Source: Robertkochia flava (GTDB lineage Bacteria; Bacteroidota; Bacteroidia; Flavobacteriales; Flavobacteriaceae). Taken from it: DNA of 64,000 nucleotides. The notes below the pieces were generated by a model. It was not told the origin of the DNA. It ran no database searches and saw only the letters and a list, made by a program, of their open reading frames with translations. The DNA is taken from the NCBI RefSeq assembly GCF_020166515.1, contig NZ_JAINZT010000002.1, positions 248,001-312,000 on the forward strand. The letters are read 5' to 3'. Position numbers and translations under genes: made by a program. Positions 25,378 through 34,247 of the stretch are shown piece by piece; position 1 is the first letter of the stretch; the number at the start of each line of letters is the position of its first letter.

Positions 25378-25812
25378 TTAGCAACCTAATGGAATTTTAT
25401 CTACTCTTCTTTGATGTCTGCCCCCTTCAAACTCGGTTTCGATAAATGCCTTGACCATATCCATGGCCTGTTCCTTCGCCGTAAACCTGGCAGGTAAGCA
25501 AAGGATATTAGCATTATTATGAGAACGGGTTAATTCAACCAGTTCCCTGGTCCAGCACAATCCTGCTCTTACATTGGCGTGTTTATTGGCGGTCATGGCC
25601 ACCCCGTTACCACTGCCACAGATCAGGATGCCATAATCTGCTGTTCCGTTTTCAACCGCATTGGCTACAGGATGTACAAAATCCGGGTAATCAACACTGT
25701 CTGAAACGTTTGTTCCGAAGTTCTCCACCTCCATGTTCATCTCCTTCAGCATCTCAACAATAGCAAACTTGTACTCTGTTCCGGCGTGATCGTTTCCGAT
25801 GGCAATTTTCAT
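25378..25812 (-). CDS. rpiB: Ribose-5-phosphate isomerase B
   Basis: 144 residues. MKIAIGNDHAGTEYK and CGSGNGVAMTANKHANVRAGLCW are the RpiB/LacAB hallmarks, with the catalytic Cys in CGSGNG and the phosphate-binding His/Arg region RSHNNANILCLPAR. It interconverts ribose 5-phosphate and ribulose 5-phosphate in the pentose-phosphate pathway. First gene of a likely rpiB-CDF-acetyltransferase unit; its upstream region is the long AT-rich gap proposed as a replication origin. Confidence 0.95.
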   Translation of the reverse strand: MKIAIGNDHAGTEYKFAIVEMLKEMNMEVENFGTNVSDSVDYPDFVHPVANAVENGTADYGILICGSGNGVAMTANKHANVRAGLCWTRELVELTRSHNNANILCLPARFTAKEQAMDMVKAFIETEFEGGRHQRRVDKIPLGC

Positions 25813-25849
25813 AGCTTCAATAGTTTAAAAATGATGAAACAAAGGTAGT

Positions 25850-26437
25850 AAATACCAGCTTTTCCACAGTTATAAACAACCGTCTTAAGTGTTATATTTC
25901 AAAACATTGATTTAAAGACATTTATAAAACAGGCTCTTTTGTTAATAAGTACAGGGTTATTTGTATTAAAAAAATTTGGTCACCTGAACCGGGATCTCAA
26001 TTTGTAAAAATCAGCGAATAATACAAGCTTTAATTTTATTTTTTAATTGACAATTCCTGAACCGGTTTGATGTTAAAATGAACATTGTTAACAGGTATTA
26101 ATTATTAAGAAAAATAATAGCATTACAGTTGTTGACAATTGTTAACAGGAGTCGTCTGTGTCTTGATCCTTAACGATTTAAGTTCAGTAAAAGATGTTAA
26201 TAGCTGTTTATAACCATCGCGCAACTGTAGCTTCCAAGCATTTTTCCGAAAAGTTATACCGGTTATTAACAAGCCATAATAGACATCATTAATTTTAAAT
26301 TTTTAAAAAGAAGAAAAAGATATATAATGAATATGGTTAATAAGTTGAAAAGGTATGGAAGGAAGAGATCCTGATTGAAGAAGAAAGAAGGGGCCGATTG
26401 TGAAAAAGAGAGAAGGACCCTCGGGGTGGTGTTTTCT
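25850..26437. other. Candidate chromosomal replication origin (oriC)
   Basis: A 625-bp gene-free AT-rich gap. Seen directly: TTTTCCACA at 25860-25868, one mismatch from the DnaA box TTATCCACA, running into GTTATAAACA (25869-25878), which recurs inverted as TGTTTATAAC at 26205-26214; the 12-mer ATTGTTAACAGG twice, at 26084-26095 and 26138-26149; GTTAATAAGT at 25941-25950 and 26336-26345, plus TTATTAAC at 26263-26270; a very AT-rich run at 26288-26330 that could unwind; and a strongly purine-rich strand from 26340 to 26415. The divergent neighbours and a parS site 10 kb away fit an origin. dnaA itself is not in the window. Assignment is inference. Confidence 0.42.
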
Positions 26438-26692
26438 TCAGACCACGCGCAGATTGGAAGGGGGAGTGTTGAGATTGTTGATAAGTTCGGTTACGTAAGT
26501 GGCGTAGTCAATATGTACCAGTAACCTGATGCCTCCCAGGGCATTGGAGTAAAAGGGAGAGATCCCTATCATGGTCTCATTCTCGAATACGAAGGGTACG
26601 TTCTCTTCCTCCATGAGGAATTTAAGTACCAGGTATTCATGAGGATAGGTGAAGGTCGCTATATGCTTAAAGTTTTGCACAGGATAACACAT
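26438..26692 (-). CDS. DUF2007 small protein
   Basis: 84 residues. IATFTYPHEYLVLKFLMEEENVPFVFENETM and the following GGIRLLVHIDYATYVTELI match the DUF2007 pattern, a short alpha-beta fold of the PII-like/ACT-like type described as a putative signal-transducing protein. No partner is obvious. The gene ends at the edge of the candidate origin region. Function unknown. Confidence 0.8.
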   Translation of the reverse strand: MCYPVQNFKHIATFTYPHEYLVLKFLMEEENVPFVFENETMIGISPFYSNALGGIRLLVHIDYATYVTELINNLNTPPSNLRVV

Positions 26693-26739
26693 TGATTTAC
26701 AGGTAAAAATAAGAAAAAAAGTCAGAGAAGGGTCTCTTT

Positions 26740-26898
26740 TTAGACGTGTTGTTGATCGGAGTAGGTTACTTTCTCAATTTCAGCTGCTTTGGCCTTTTCC
26801 TTCTTGTCAAGGCTGTAGTTTATATAACCGGCAAAAGCCCCTATTCCCAGTAGAAAAAGAAGTATAAATAAAAGCAATATGCGGTAAAACCTTTTCAA
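26740..26898 (-). CDS. Small single-pass membrane protein, hypothetical
   Basis: 52 residues when read from a TTG at 26898 to TAA at 26740. The start KRFYRILLLFILLFLLGI is basic then strongly hydrophobic, and the rest (NYSLDKKEKAKAAEIEKVTY) is charged, so a single membrane helix with a short tail is expected. No ATG and no clear Shine-Dalgarno site are present, which lowers confidence; the biased composition is what argues for coding. It fills the space between the DUF2007 gene and the rnr promoter region. Function unknown. Confidence 0.5.
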   Translation of the reverse strand: MKRFYRILLLFILLFLLGIGAFAGYINYSLDKKEKAKAAEIEKVTYSDQQHV

Positions 26899-27030
26899 GA
26901 ATCTAAGTGTTTTATATTAAAGACGTTTGCAAATATAAAACGTTACAAAATTTTTAATATTATTTTAACCTTATTTGAAAAACCTTTTCCTTGCTTATTA
27001 ATTCGTACTTTCGAAGGATAAAATAATACT

Positions 27031-29220
27031 ATGTCAAAACGTAAAAAGAGAACGGAAAAGCAACGTAAGAATGAAATCACGAAAGGGATTTTTTCAGTTC
27101 TCGAAAGTGACCACAATAAAAGCTTTAATTATAAGCAGATTGCTGCCAGACTCAACATTGAGGACCCTGCAGGGAGAAATCTCCTGATCAGGCGACTCGG
27201 TGAACTGGCCGGTAAAGAGAAAATTAAAGAGGTCGAAAAAGGAAAGTTCAAATTGATCCCCAGCCGGAATTATTATACCGGTACCGTGGATATGACTGGC
27301 AGAAACAATGCCTATGTGGTATGTGAAGAGCTGGATACGGATGTTTTTGTACCCCAAACCCTACTGAATAAGGCCTTACATGGCGATACCGTGGAGGTAT
27401 ATGTTTTTCCACGAAAACGACGTGGAAAGAAACTGGAAGGGGAAATTACCAGCATTCTGGAACGCAAGAAGACCAAGTTCGTCGGTGTATTACAGATGCA
27501 AAAGAATTTTGGATTTGTACTGCCATCAGATCATAAGATGTACACGGATATTTTTGTACCTAAAAGCAGGATCAATAATGCAGAACATGGCGATAAGGTG
27601 ATCGTGGAGATCATTGACTGGCCTGCCAATGCAGATTCTCCCTTTGGGACCGTTATTCAAACCTTAGGGAAACCCGGCGATCACGATACCGAAATGCACG
27701 CCATTCTCGCAGAGTATGGATTGCCATATGAGTTCCCGGCAGAGGTGGAGCACTACGCCAATACCCTGGATACCTCTATTCAGGAAGCAGAAATTAAAAA
27801 GCGCAGGGATATGCGCTCGGTTCCCACCTTTACCATTGATCCAAAGGATGCCAAGGATTTTGATGATGCCCTGTCTTTCCGGAAACTGGAAAACGACTTA
27901 TACGAGGTAGGAATTCATATTGCCGATGTTTCCCATTACGTGCAACCCGGGACTATTCTGGATGAGGAAGCCTACAACAGAGCAACATCTGTATATCTGG
28001 TAGACCGGGTGGTACCCATGTTGCCGGAGATCCTTTCCAATAAAGCGTGTTCCCTGCGACCTGAGGAAGAGAAATATACCTTTTCGGCGGTTTTTACCAT
28101 GAATAAAAACGCGGAAATTAAAGAGCAGTGGTTTGGACGTACGGTGACCTATTCCGATAGGAGATTTGCCTATGAAGAGGCCCAGGCCATTATTGAATCA
28201 GGGGATAACCGGGTGCCTGAAGACGTTTCCTTAAGCGGGGAGGCCTATGAGGTGGAACCTCATATTGCTGAAGCTATACAGGAAATGAACCGGATGGCCC
28301 GGATCATGAGAAAAAAACGGATGAATGCCGGGGCGATTTCTTTTGATAAGGTGGAGGTGAAATTTAACCTCGATGAAAACAATGAGCCTATCGGGGTTTT
28401 CTTCAAAACCTCAAAAGAGGCCAACAAAATGATCGAGGAATTTATGCTGCTGGCTAACAGAAGGGTGGCTGAATTTATAGGCAAACAAAAGAAAACTTTT
28501 GTTTACCGGGTACACGATGAGCCGGATGAAGAGAAATTAATGCTTTTACAGGGCATTATCAGGCGATTTGGATACAGTATAAACATGAAGAGCAAAAAGA
28601 CCATCTCAAGCTCTTTAAATGAACTTTTGGAAGATGTTCAGGGGAAGAAGGAACAGAACCTGGTAGATACCCTTACCATAAGATCGATGAGCAAGGCGGC
28701 CTATACCACCGATAATATTGGTCATTACGGGCTGGCTTTCGATTACTATACGCATTTTACCTCTCCGATACGGCGTTATCCCGACGTAATGGTGCACAGG
28801 TTATTACAGCATTACCTGGATAAAGGAGAATCTGTTAAGGAAGAAGCCTATGAGGAGAAATGCAAGCATTCTTCCAGTATGGAATCCCTGGCTACCAGCG
28901 CAGAAAGGGATAGCATTAAGTACATGCAGATTAAATTTATGGAAGATCATAAAGACCAGGATTTCCTTGGTGTGATCTCCGGGGTAACCGAATGGGGATT
29001 GTATGTGGAGATTGTTGAAAATAAATGTGAGGGAATGATCCGAATCAGGGATATCAAAGACGATTACTACGTTTTTGATGATAAGAATTATGCCCTGGTA
29101 GGAGAAGTAACCAAGAATCAATACCAGTTAGGGGATGAGGTGTATGTAAGTGTAAAGAATACCGACCTGGTAAAGCGACACCTTGATTTTGCCCTGCTGG
29201 GAAAAAAAGAAGATAAGTAA
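27031..29220 (+). CDS. rnr: Ribonuclease R
   Basis: 729 residues. Order: an N-terminal winged-helix-like region (about 1-70), cold-shock OB domains (about 75-230), the RNB catalytic domain with the metal-binding acidic cluster IDPKDAKDFDDAL near 270, and a C-terminal S1 domain (about 640-725, GVISGVTEWGLYVEIVENKCEGMIRIRDI). It is the 3'-to-5' exoribonuclease that degrades structured RNA and helps rRNA quality control. The start is 27 bp after a TACTTTCG box close to the Bacteroidota -7 consensus. DUF2807 protein gene follows after 22 bp. Confidence 0.95.
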   Translation: MSKRKKRTEKQRKNEITKGIFSVLESDHNKSFNYKQIAARLNIEDPAGRNLLIRRLGELAGKEKIKEVEKGKFKLIPSRNYYTGTVDMTGRNNAYVVCEELDTDVFVPQTLLNKALHGDTVEVYVFPRKRRGKKLEGEITSILERKKTKFVGVLQMQKNFGFVLPSDHKMYTDIFVPKSRINNAEHGDKVIVEIIDWPANADSPFGTVIQTLGKPGDHDTEMHAILAEYGLPYEFPAEVEHYANTLDTSIQEAEIKKRRDMRSVPTFTIDPKDAKDFDDALSFRKLENDLYEVGIHIADVSHYVQPGTILDEEAYNRATSVYLVDRVVPMLPEILSNKACSLRPEEEKYTFSAVFTMNKNAEIKEQWFGRTVTYSDRRFAYEEAQAIIESGDNRVPEDVSLSGEAYEVEPHIAEAIQEMNRMARIMRKKRMNAGAISFDKVEVKFNLDENNEPIGVFFKTSKEANKMIEEFMLLANRRVAEFIGKQKKTFVYRVHDEPDEEKLMLLQGIIRRFGYSINMKSKKTISSSLNELLEDVQGKKEQNLVDTLTIRSMSKAAYTTDNIGHYGLAFDYYTHFTSPIRRYPDVMVHRLLQHYLDKGESVKEEAYEEKCKHSSSMESLATSAERDSIKYMQIKFMEDHKDQDFLGVISGVTEWGLYVEIVENKCEGMIRIRDIKDDYYVFDDKNYALVGEVTKNQYQLGDEVYVSVKNTDLVKRHLDFALLGKKEDK

Positions 29221-29242
29221 ACACCTAATTTTTTAATCAGAC

Positions 29243-29920
29243 ATGAAAAGATGGTTAGCGTTATTGGTGGTATGTACCATACATGCTACTTATGCACAGG
29301 AAACGATTACAAAGGATATCGATGCCTTTTCTGAACTGAAGGTATTTGATGGAATTGCTGTGGAACTGGTGCCTGCAGAACAGAACAGGGTAGTGGTAAC
29401 CGGTGCAAATGCCAACGAAGTGATAGTAAAGAATACCAATGGGAAATTGAAGATTCGAATGAACATTAATAAAATGTTTACGAGTCACGAAACCTTTGCC
29501 AAGATATACTACAACGGAATGCTTGCAGTGCTGGACGTAAATGAAAATGGATTTATATCTGCTGCGGAACCCATAAAACAAATTGATCTGGAACTGCGCT
29601 CCCAGGAAGCCGGAGAGATCGATATCGAATTGGATTTACAGCGTTTAAAGGTAAAATCGGTTACCGGAGGTACCATTGAGGTTAAGGGCAGTGCAAAAAA
29701 TCAGGTAGTCGATGTAAATACAGGAGGAGCTTACGAGGCCGGTAACCTGGAAACCGAACAAACGGAAGTAACCGTTAATGCCGGAGGATATGCAGATATT
29801 CGGGCTTCAGAATATGTGGATGCTACCGTTAAGGCAGGTGGAAATATCAATATTTACGGAAAACCGAAGGTCATTGATCGCACGACCTTTCTCGGAGGAA
29901 CTATTAAAGAAATAAAATAG
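29243..29920 (+). CDS. Head-GIN-domain (DUF2807) exported protein
   Basis: 225 residues with a signal peptide at 1-18 (ending ATYAQ). The body is a run of beta-strands of the head-GIN/DUF2807 type: FSELKVFDGIAVELVPAEQNRVVVTG, later VDVNTGGAYEAGNLE, VTVNAGGYADIRASEYVDATVKAGGNINIYGKP. Such proteins form right-handed beta-solenoid-like folds and are annotated as putative autotransporter adhesins in Bacteroidota, without experimental support for most. Envelope location likely. Only 22 bp after rnr, so possibly cotranscribed. Confidence 0.85.
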   Translation: MKRWLALLVVCTIHATYAQETITKDIDAFSELKVFDGIAVELVPAEQNRVVVTGANANEVIVKNTNGKLKIRMNINKMFTSHETFAKIYYNGMLAVLDVNENGFISAAEPIKQIDLELRSQEAGEIDIELDLQRLKVKSVTGGTIEVKGSAKNQVVDVNTGGAYEAGNLETEQTEVTVNAGGYADIRASEYVDATVKAGGNINIYGKPKVIDRTTFLGGTIKEIK

Positions 29921-29970
29921 AACTGTAAGCATTTCGCCTTCCTTCTATAGGGCTACTGCCCGTGTTTTTA

Positions 29971-29978
29971 TATTTTTG
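29971..29978 (+). promoter_or_regulatory. Candidate TAnnTTTG -7 element before the LysE-family gene
   Basis: TATTTTTG matches the consensus exactly and lies 20 bp before the ATG at 29999. A -33 TTG box is not clear. Confidence 0.4.
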
Positions 29979-29998
29979 GTCTAAATCAATATGTATTC

Positions 29999-30682
29999 AT
30001 GCTAGAAGATATAGCAGCAGGTATACCCTTAGGCATCTTACTCTCTTTTACCATAGGTCCGGTTTTCTTTGTACTCCTGGAAACCGGTGCGCTAAAGGGA
30101 TTTCGTGCGGCTATTAGCTTTGATATTGGGGTGGTTTTGGGTGATGTTGTATTTATCCTTATCGCCTATTTCAGTACCAACAGAATCCTGGAACGTATAA
30201 AGGACGACCCTTCTTTATTTATCTTCGGGGGGGCCTTATTGATTACTTATGGAGTAATTTCTTTTATTCGTACAAAGAAGAAATATGAAAGGGAAGTAGA
30301 TGAGGATGTGGAGGAAATTATTAAAAAGAACAATTACCTGCACCTGTTACTTAAGGGGTTTTTACTCAACTTTATCAATGTAGGTGTTCTTGGATTCTGG
30401 CTTGGAATCATCATCATTTTTGGTCCGCGTCTGGAAATGAATGAAGGCAGGATTATCGTATTTATAAGCAGCATACTTATTACCTACATCCTGGTGGATT
30501 GCGTTAAAATACTTCTGGCCAAACAATTAAAACACAGGCTTACCCCTTATCTTATATTTCGAATTAAGCGGGTAATAAGCCTGATCCTGATATTTTTTGG
30601 AGCCATACTCATGTTTCAGGGTTTTTTTCCAAAGGAAAAGGAAAAGATCAAAGGCGTAATTGAAAATATAAGAACCAATTAA
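29999..30682 (+). CDS. LysE/RhtB-family exporter
   Basis: 227 residues, about six membrane segments. The N-terminal GIPLGILLSFTIGPVFFVLLETGALKGFRAAISFDIGVVLGD is the LysE-family signature. The central loop is long and charged (RTKKKYEREVDEDVEEIIKKNNYL), which is usual for the Bacteroidota members. It would export amino acids or related small molecules across the inner membrane; the substrate is not deducible. The DoxX-like gene follows 10 bp downstream. Confidence 0.88.
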   Translation: MLEDIAAGIPLGILLSFTIGPVFFVLLETGALKGFRAAISFDIGVVLGDVVFILIAYFSTNRILERIKDDPSLFIFGGALLITYGVISFIRTKKKYEREVDEDVEEIIKKNNYLHLLLKGFLLNFINVGVLGFWLGIIIIFGPRLEMNEGRIIVFISSILITYILVDCVKILLAKQLKHRLTPYLIFRIKRVISLILIFFGAILMFQGFFPKEKEKIKGVIENIRTN

Positions 30683-30692
30683 TTAAACTATT

Positions 30693-31079
30693 ATGTACTA
30701 TCTGGAATCCTTAATACTCCTATTCGTATTGATCACTTTTCTTCAGAGTGGTATTGACAAAATCACCGATTGGAAGGGAAATGTGGAATGGCTAAACGGG
30801 CATTTTAAGGATAGTTTGCTGAATGGTAAGGTGCCCCTGGCGTTAGGCATTATCCTGGTTCTGGAGGTGTTCACTGCAGCAACTGCCGTACTTGGAATGT
30901 ATTATTTATGGAGCTTTGGAGATGTTTGGTGGGCAATGGTTAGTTTGGTGTTATCCGGAATAACCCTGTTATTCCTGCTGCTTGGGCAACGTCTGGCTAA
31001 GGATTATGACGGTGCAAGAACCATAGTAATTTACCTGATGCCGGTTTTATTTGGGTTATATGTAATGCAATTGTTTTAG
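30693..31079 (+). CDS. DoxX-like membrane protein
   Basis: 128 residues with four hydrophobic segments. The start LILLFVLITFLQSGIDKITDWKGNVEWL and the middle PLALGIILVLEVFTAATAVLG match the DoxX/DoxD-like four-helix fold. Most members are of unknown function, some linked to oxidative stress or thiosulfate chemistry. It overlaps the convergent gene by 4 bp at its stop and is probably cotranscribed with the upstream LysE-family gene. Confidence 0.8.
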   Translation: MYYLESLILLFVLITFLQSGIDKITDWKGNVEWLNGHFKDSLLNGKVPLALGIILVLEVFTAATAVLGMYYLWSFGDVWWAMVSLVLSGITLLFLLLGQRLAKDYDGARTIVIYLMPVLFGLYVMQLF

Positions 31080-32569
31080 GTCATGGCGGTGAGTAGAGCC
31101 TTCTGTATCCCAAGCCACAAATAGTTGAAAAAGGATCTTTCCTTGTTTCTTTCTACTTCAAAGGTTTCCTGTTTGCCAGAATCATTTTCTTTTTTAATGA
31201 TCACATTTGCTACGGCCGAAAGCAGTTTTTTTTCCTTAACTCCCTTTTTATCCATGATGGATACCTTATAATCCTTGTAAGCCATTAAAACATTTCCCTT
31301 GGCATTATTTTCATTGCCGTTAAGAGTTATAAAGGCATCTTTTATCAAACCTCTATTGACTACGTTCATATTCGGGGACGTAAACGCATTTAACCGATGA
31401 TAATGCAAGTTAGATAAATGAATAGACAACCTAAACCGGTTGTCGGCAGCGTAGACAGGAAATGCACCCATACCCTGTACAATACCCTCTTCCATGATTT
31501 TTGCTGTAAAAACCATGTTTGTGGTATCCCTGGTCCTGCTGCGCAGGGGATTCATTTCAAGATTGATTTCGGAAATCAGGATTTCGCCGATCACCCCATT
31601 CGAATTTACAAGTTCTCCGTATCGGACACTGCTGTCATGAATTCGAATACTGTCTATAGAAGTTGCTAGGGGGGCATCGCGTATAATTGCAGAGAGCATT
31701 TTTTTGTATTCATCTTTTCTCGGTATGAATTTATCCCTGAACACGTCCATGTCTGCCTTATAAATGTCTATAGAAGCAGCCTTAAACAAACGGTCTTTCA
31801 GGTGTTGATGTCCGGGGTTATTGATAACTATGGAATCGATGGAAACAACGATCCGGTCGTTTTGATATTGGAGGTATTTGGTATAGTTGCGTTTGGAATA
31901 TTTTGGTACCAGATCCATGGCGGTTATTTTCCACTGGTTAGTGTTGAGTTGGATCTTCTTGAGGTGTAGGTTGTTCAATGGATCGGGTTGGACCAGGAGA
32001 TTTTCCAGTTGGATGGCATATTCCTCTGTATTATATTCTTCTTTGGATTCAGGATCAATTACCAGCTTTTTTAGTTCCATATGAATCGGGTCTGCAATGA
32101 AAAGGGTATCCGAATTTTTTGAAATTTTTATTGCTTGACCTTCCTTTAGTCTTAAGGTACCTAGTTCTATAGAGGGTTGTTTTTTCGATTCTGTTAAGGA
32201 TGATATGGGTACGGTGTCTTTAGAGGGCAGAAGGTGTATGTCCGGGTCTAGAATTACCAGACTGTCGGCCTTTAATTTACCTTCCAGCAACAGGCTGGTG
32301 TAGTGTATTCCGTATAAAGCGATTTGTGAGGCCTTAACAGATAAGCTGTCGTTAGAGAATCTGTAATGCAGGTCAGGACCTTTTAAGATGGTTGAATTCT
32401 TTAAGATACTGATGTTTGCTGTAATAGTAGTTAAGGAGAATCCGGGCAGCTTTAAATCAGTGAGGTCTTTTTCAACTTGGATGATCTTATAGCGCCCATA
32501 GAAGAAGATCGCCGCAAGAAAAACGATTAAAATTATAGCCGCGGGTTTTATGGCTTTTATTCTACTCAT
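31076..32569 (-). CDS. AsmA/DUF748-like membrane-anchored protein
   Basis: 497 residues from an ATG at 32569. Residues about 10-27 form a single membrane segment; the rest is periplasmic and rich in short beta-strands with the repeated ...SIDSIRIHDSSVRYGEL..., ...LTTITANISILKNSTILKGPDL... and ...LEGKLKADSLVILDPDIHLL... patterns typical of AsmA-like and DUF748 proteins (repeating-beta-groove lipid-transport relatives). Such proteins may move or buffer phospholipid between membranes. Assigned by general pattern only; no catalytic motif is expected. It lies downstream of the OmpH-like gene with a terminator between them. Confidence 0.6.
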   Translation of the reverse strand: MSRIKAIKPAAIILIVFLAAIFFYGRYKIIQVEKDLTDLKLPGFSLTTITANISILKNSTILKGPDLHYRFSNDSLSVKASQIALYGIHYTSLLLEGKLKADSLVILDPDIHLLPSKDTVPISSLTESKKQPSIELGTLRLKEGQAIKISKNSDTLFIADPIHMELKKLVIDPESKEEYNTEEYAIQLENLLVQPDPLNNLHLKKIQLNTNQWKITAMDLVPKYSKRNYTKYLQYQNDRIVVSIDSIVINNPGHQHLKDRLFKAASIDIYKADMDVFRDKFIPRKDEYKKMLSAIIRDAPLATSIDSIRIHDSSVRYGELVNSNGVIGEILISEINLEMNPLRSRTRDTTNMVFTAKIMEEGIVQGMGAFPVYAADNRFRLSIHLSNLHYHRLNAFTSPNMNVVNRGLIKDAFITLNGNENNAKGNVLMAYKDYKVSIMDKKGVKEKKLLSAVANVIIKKENDSGKQETFEVERNKERSFFNYLWLGIQKALLTAMT

Positions 32570-32601
32570 TGGGATGGAAATGAGTAATGAATATAAAAAA
32601 T

Positions 32602-32630
32602 AAAACCCTCATTATGAGGGTTTTAGGTTG
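32602..32630 (-). terminator. Terminator between the OmpH-like and AsmA-like genes
   Basis: AAAACCCTCA and TGAGGGTTTT form a 10-bp stem with a 3-nt loop; on the - strand it is followed by TATTTTTTATA. It ends the OmpH-like transcript. Confidence 0.75.
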
Positions 32631-32645
32631 TTTTGTACGGGGCTT

Positions 32646-33161
32646 TTATTTTTTAGCCTTATAAGTATTGTTCAATTCGGTTAACACCTCGTCAGTAATG
32701 TCTTTGGAATCTTCTCCATAGAATACGTTTCCTCCTTCATTTTCTGCAAGGATAAAGGTATACCCGTTATTCTTTCCGTAATCCTTAATAAATCCTCTTA
32801 CCTTCTTAACCAGAGAATCTACTTCCTGGGAACTTTCCTGTTGCAGCATTTGCTCCTGTTGTTGAAGGGATTGAGCCATTTGTTGACGCTTTTGCATCAA
32901 AGCATTATATTGCTCCTGCGCTTTGGCCTGACCTAAAGATTTGGCTGAACTTTCGAATGCCTGGGCTTCCTTCTGGAACTCTGAAGATACACTGTCGTAT
33001 TTCTTTTGAAAATTTTCATATTTGATCTTGTACTCATTTTCAAGATCGATCTTCTCCTGGTATTCCTTAATGAGTTTTGTGTTGTCTACATAGGCGATCT
33101 TATCTTGCTCACAAGAAATAGCGGTAATCGCTGCAAAGACGAGTAGGGATATTTTTTTCAT
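32646..33161 (-). CDS. OmpH/Skp-family periplasmic chaperone, lipoprotein form
   Basis: 171 residues from the ATG at 33161, chosen because the signal peptide starts there (MKKISLLVFAAITAISC); an earlier in-frame start at 33209 would add 16 residues. The lipobox AISC suggests a lipoprotein, unlike the soluble Skp of Proteobacteria. A long Gln/Glu-rich coiled coil follows (about 40-130), then the C-terminal GFIKDYGKNNGYTFILAENEGGNVFYGEDSKDITDEVLTELN, the usual OmpH ending. Skp-like proteins hold outer-membrane proteins in the periplasm. No bamA is adjacent, which would be the usual neighbour. Confidence 0.88.
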   Translation of the reverse strand: MKKISLLVFAAITAISCEQDKIAYVDNTKLIKEYQEKIDLENEYKIKYENFQKKYDSVSSEFQKEAQAFESSAKSLGQAKAQEQYNALMQKRQQMAQSLQQQEQMLQQESSQEVDSLVKKVRGFIKDYGKNNGYTFILAENEGGNVFYGEDSKDITDEVLTELNNTYKAKK

Positions 33162-33291
33162 GTTGATTAATTTTTCAGACCTGCCAAAAATAGAAAAACA
33201 AGATTTCATTTTGGTTTTAATTTTACTTATTTGTTAGTATAGAGATTACCTATAATTAATTAATTTACAATATTTATTTACTATTCAATAC

Positions 33292-33316
33292 AAGGCGTTT
33301 TAAGGCGTTTTAAGGG
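33292..33316. repeat. Short tandem repeat AAGGCGTTTT, two and a half copies
   Basis: AAGGCGTTTT occurs twice in tandem at 33292-33301 and 33302-33311 and is followed by a degenerate AAGGG. It lies in the 216-bp gap between the OmpH-like gene and the methyltransferase gene, where nothing else is seen. Confidence 0.7.
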
Positions 33317-33377
33317 ACTTTTACCTTCTCTTGAATACCCAATATACTTCATTAGTAAAATCGTGCCAGGAAGGTCG

Positions 33378-34217
33378 CTAATCGTTTTTCTCCTTCAGAA
33401 TATAGATAAGGGAAGAGTATTCTTTGTTCCACGTGGCTTTGATGTTAGACAAGGTAGCGATGAGGAATGCACGTACTGGAGCGAGGGTGTTTTTTTTATA
33501 TTTCTCACTTAGGAGACTTACATAAAATGCGTCCCAGACCATCGGTAGGAATTTTATTACCTGAAGATTTTGTGCAGTAGCAAGAGAGGTAAATGAAGGT
33601 TTGTCGAAATGCCAAAAATGGCGCGGCACATCATAGGCGGCCCAAAAGGAATTATAATACCCGGCATCAAAGGATCGGAAGTTTGGCAGGGCAATGATGA
33701 GAACACCCCCTGGGTTCAATAACGATCTTAGTTTCTTGAGGGTAGATTCCGGATGGGGCATGTGTTCAAAAACATGCCATAGGGTAATTACATCGTAGTG
33801 ACCTTCTACTGCTTGCAGCGATGGATAAATGTTTAGCTTTTTGGCTTTAGCCAGGGCTGCAGCCTTGGTATTAATTTCGACCCCGGTAGTTTTATAATTA
33901 CCCTTAATGCGGTTTAAAAAATCCCCGGTTCCACACCCTACATCGAGTACTGCTTGCGCTTGGGGATGTACGGATTTGAGGAGGTTGAATTTATGGTTGA
34001 GGTTTATTTTTTTAATGGTGCGATATAGCATACCGAACAATCCGTTGCCGGAATCGTCATGAGAGAGATAGCTTTGAGATTCGTAATATTTATCGAGTTG
34101 TTCGGGTTGGGGTTGGGGCTCAGTACGCAGAAATCCGTGAACCGGATCAGGGGTCAGGGTAAAGGATTCCCCGGTGATGAAATGATCTTTTACCGTATGG
34201 GGCAGGGTTGTTTTCAT
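33378..34217 (-). CDS. Class I SAM-dependent methyltransferase
   Basis: 279 residues. Motif I is VLDVGCGTGDFL near residue 92; motif II YDVITLWHVFEHMPHPE and motif III LLNPGGVLIIALPNF follow in the usual order of the methyltransferase type 11/12 group. The N-terminal 70 residues and the C-terminal LKEKND tail have no recognised domain. Substrate unknown; relatives act on cell-surface sugars, quinones or small molecules. A GTTCCACGTG word lies inside its 3' end (33425-33435). It follows mnmG on the same strand but is separated from it by a strong terminator. Confidence 0.88.
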   Translation of the reverse strand: MKTTLPHTVKDHFITGESFTLTPDPVHGFLRTEPQPQPEQLDKYYESQSYLSHDDSGNGLFGMLYRTIKKINLNHKFNLLKSVHPQAQAVLDVGCGTGDFLNRIKGNYKTTGVEINTKAAALAKAKKLNIYPSLQAVEGHYDVITLWHVFEHMPHPESTLKKLRSLLNPGGVLIIALPNFRSFDAGYYNSFWAAYDVPRHFWHFDKPSFTSLATAQNLQVIKFLPMVWDAFYVSLLSEKYKKNTLAPVRAFLIATLSNIKATWNKEYSSLIYILKEKND

Positions 34218-34247
34218 GTGGCAAACTTACATTAAAATAGGTATAAA

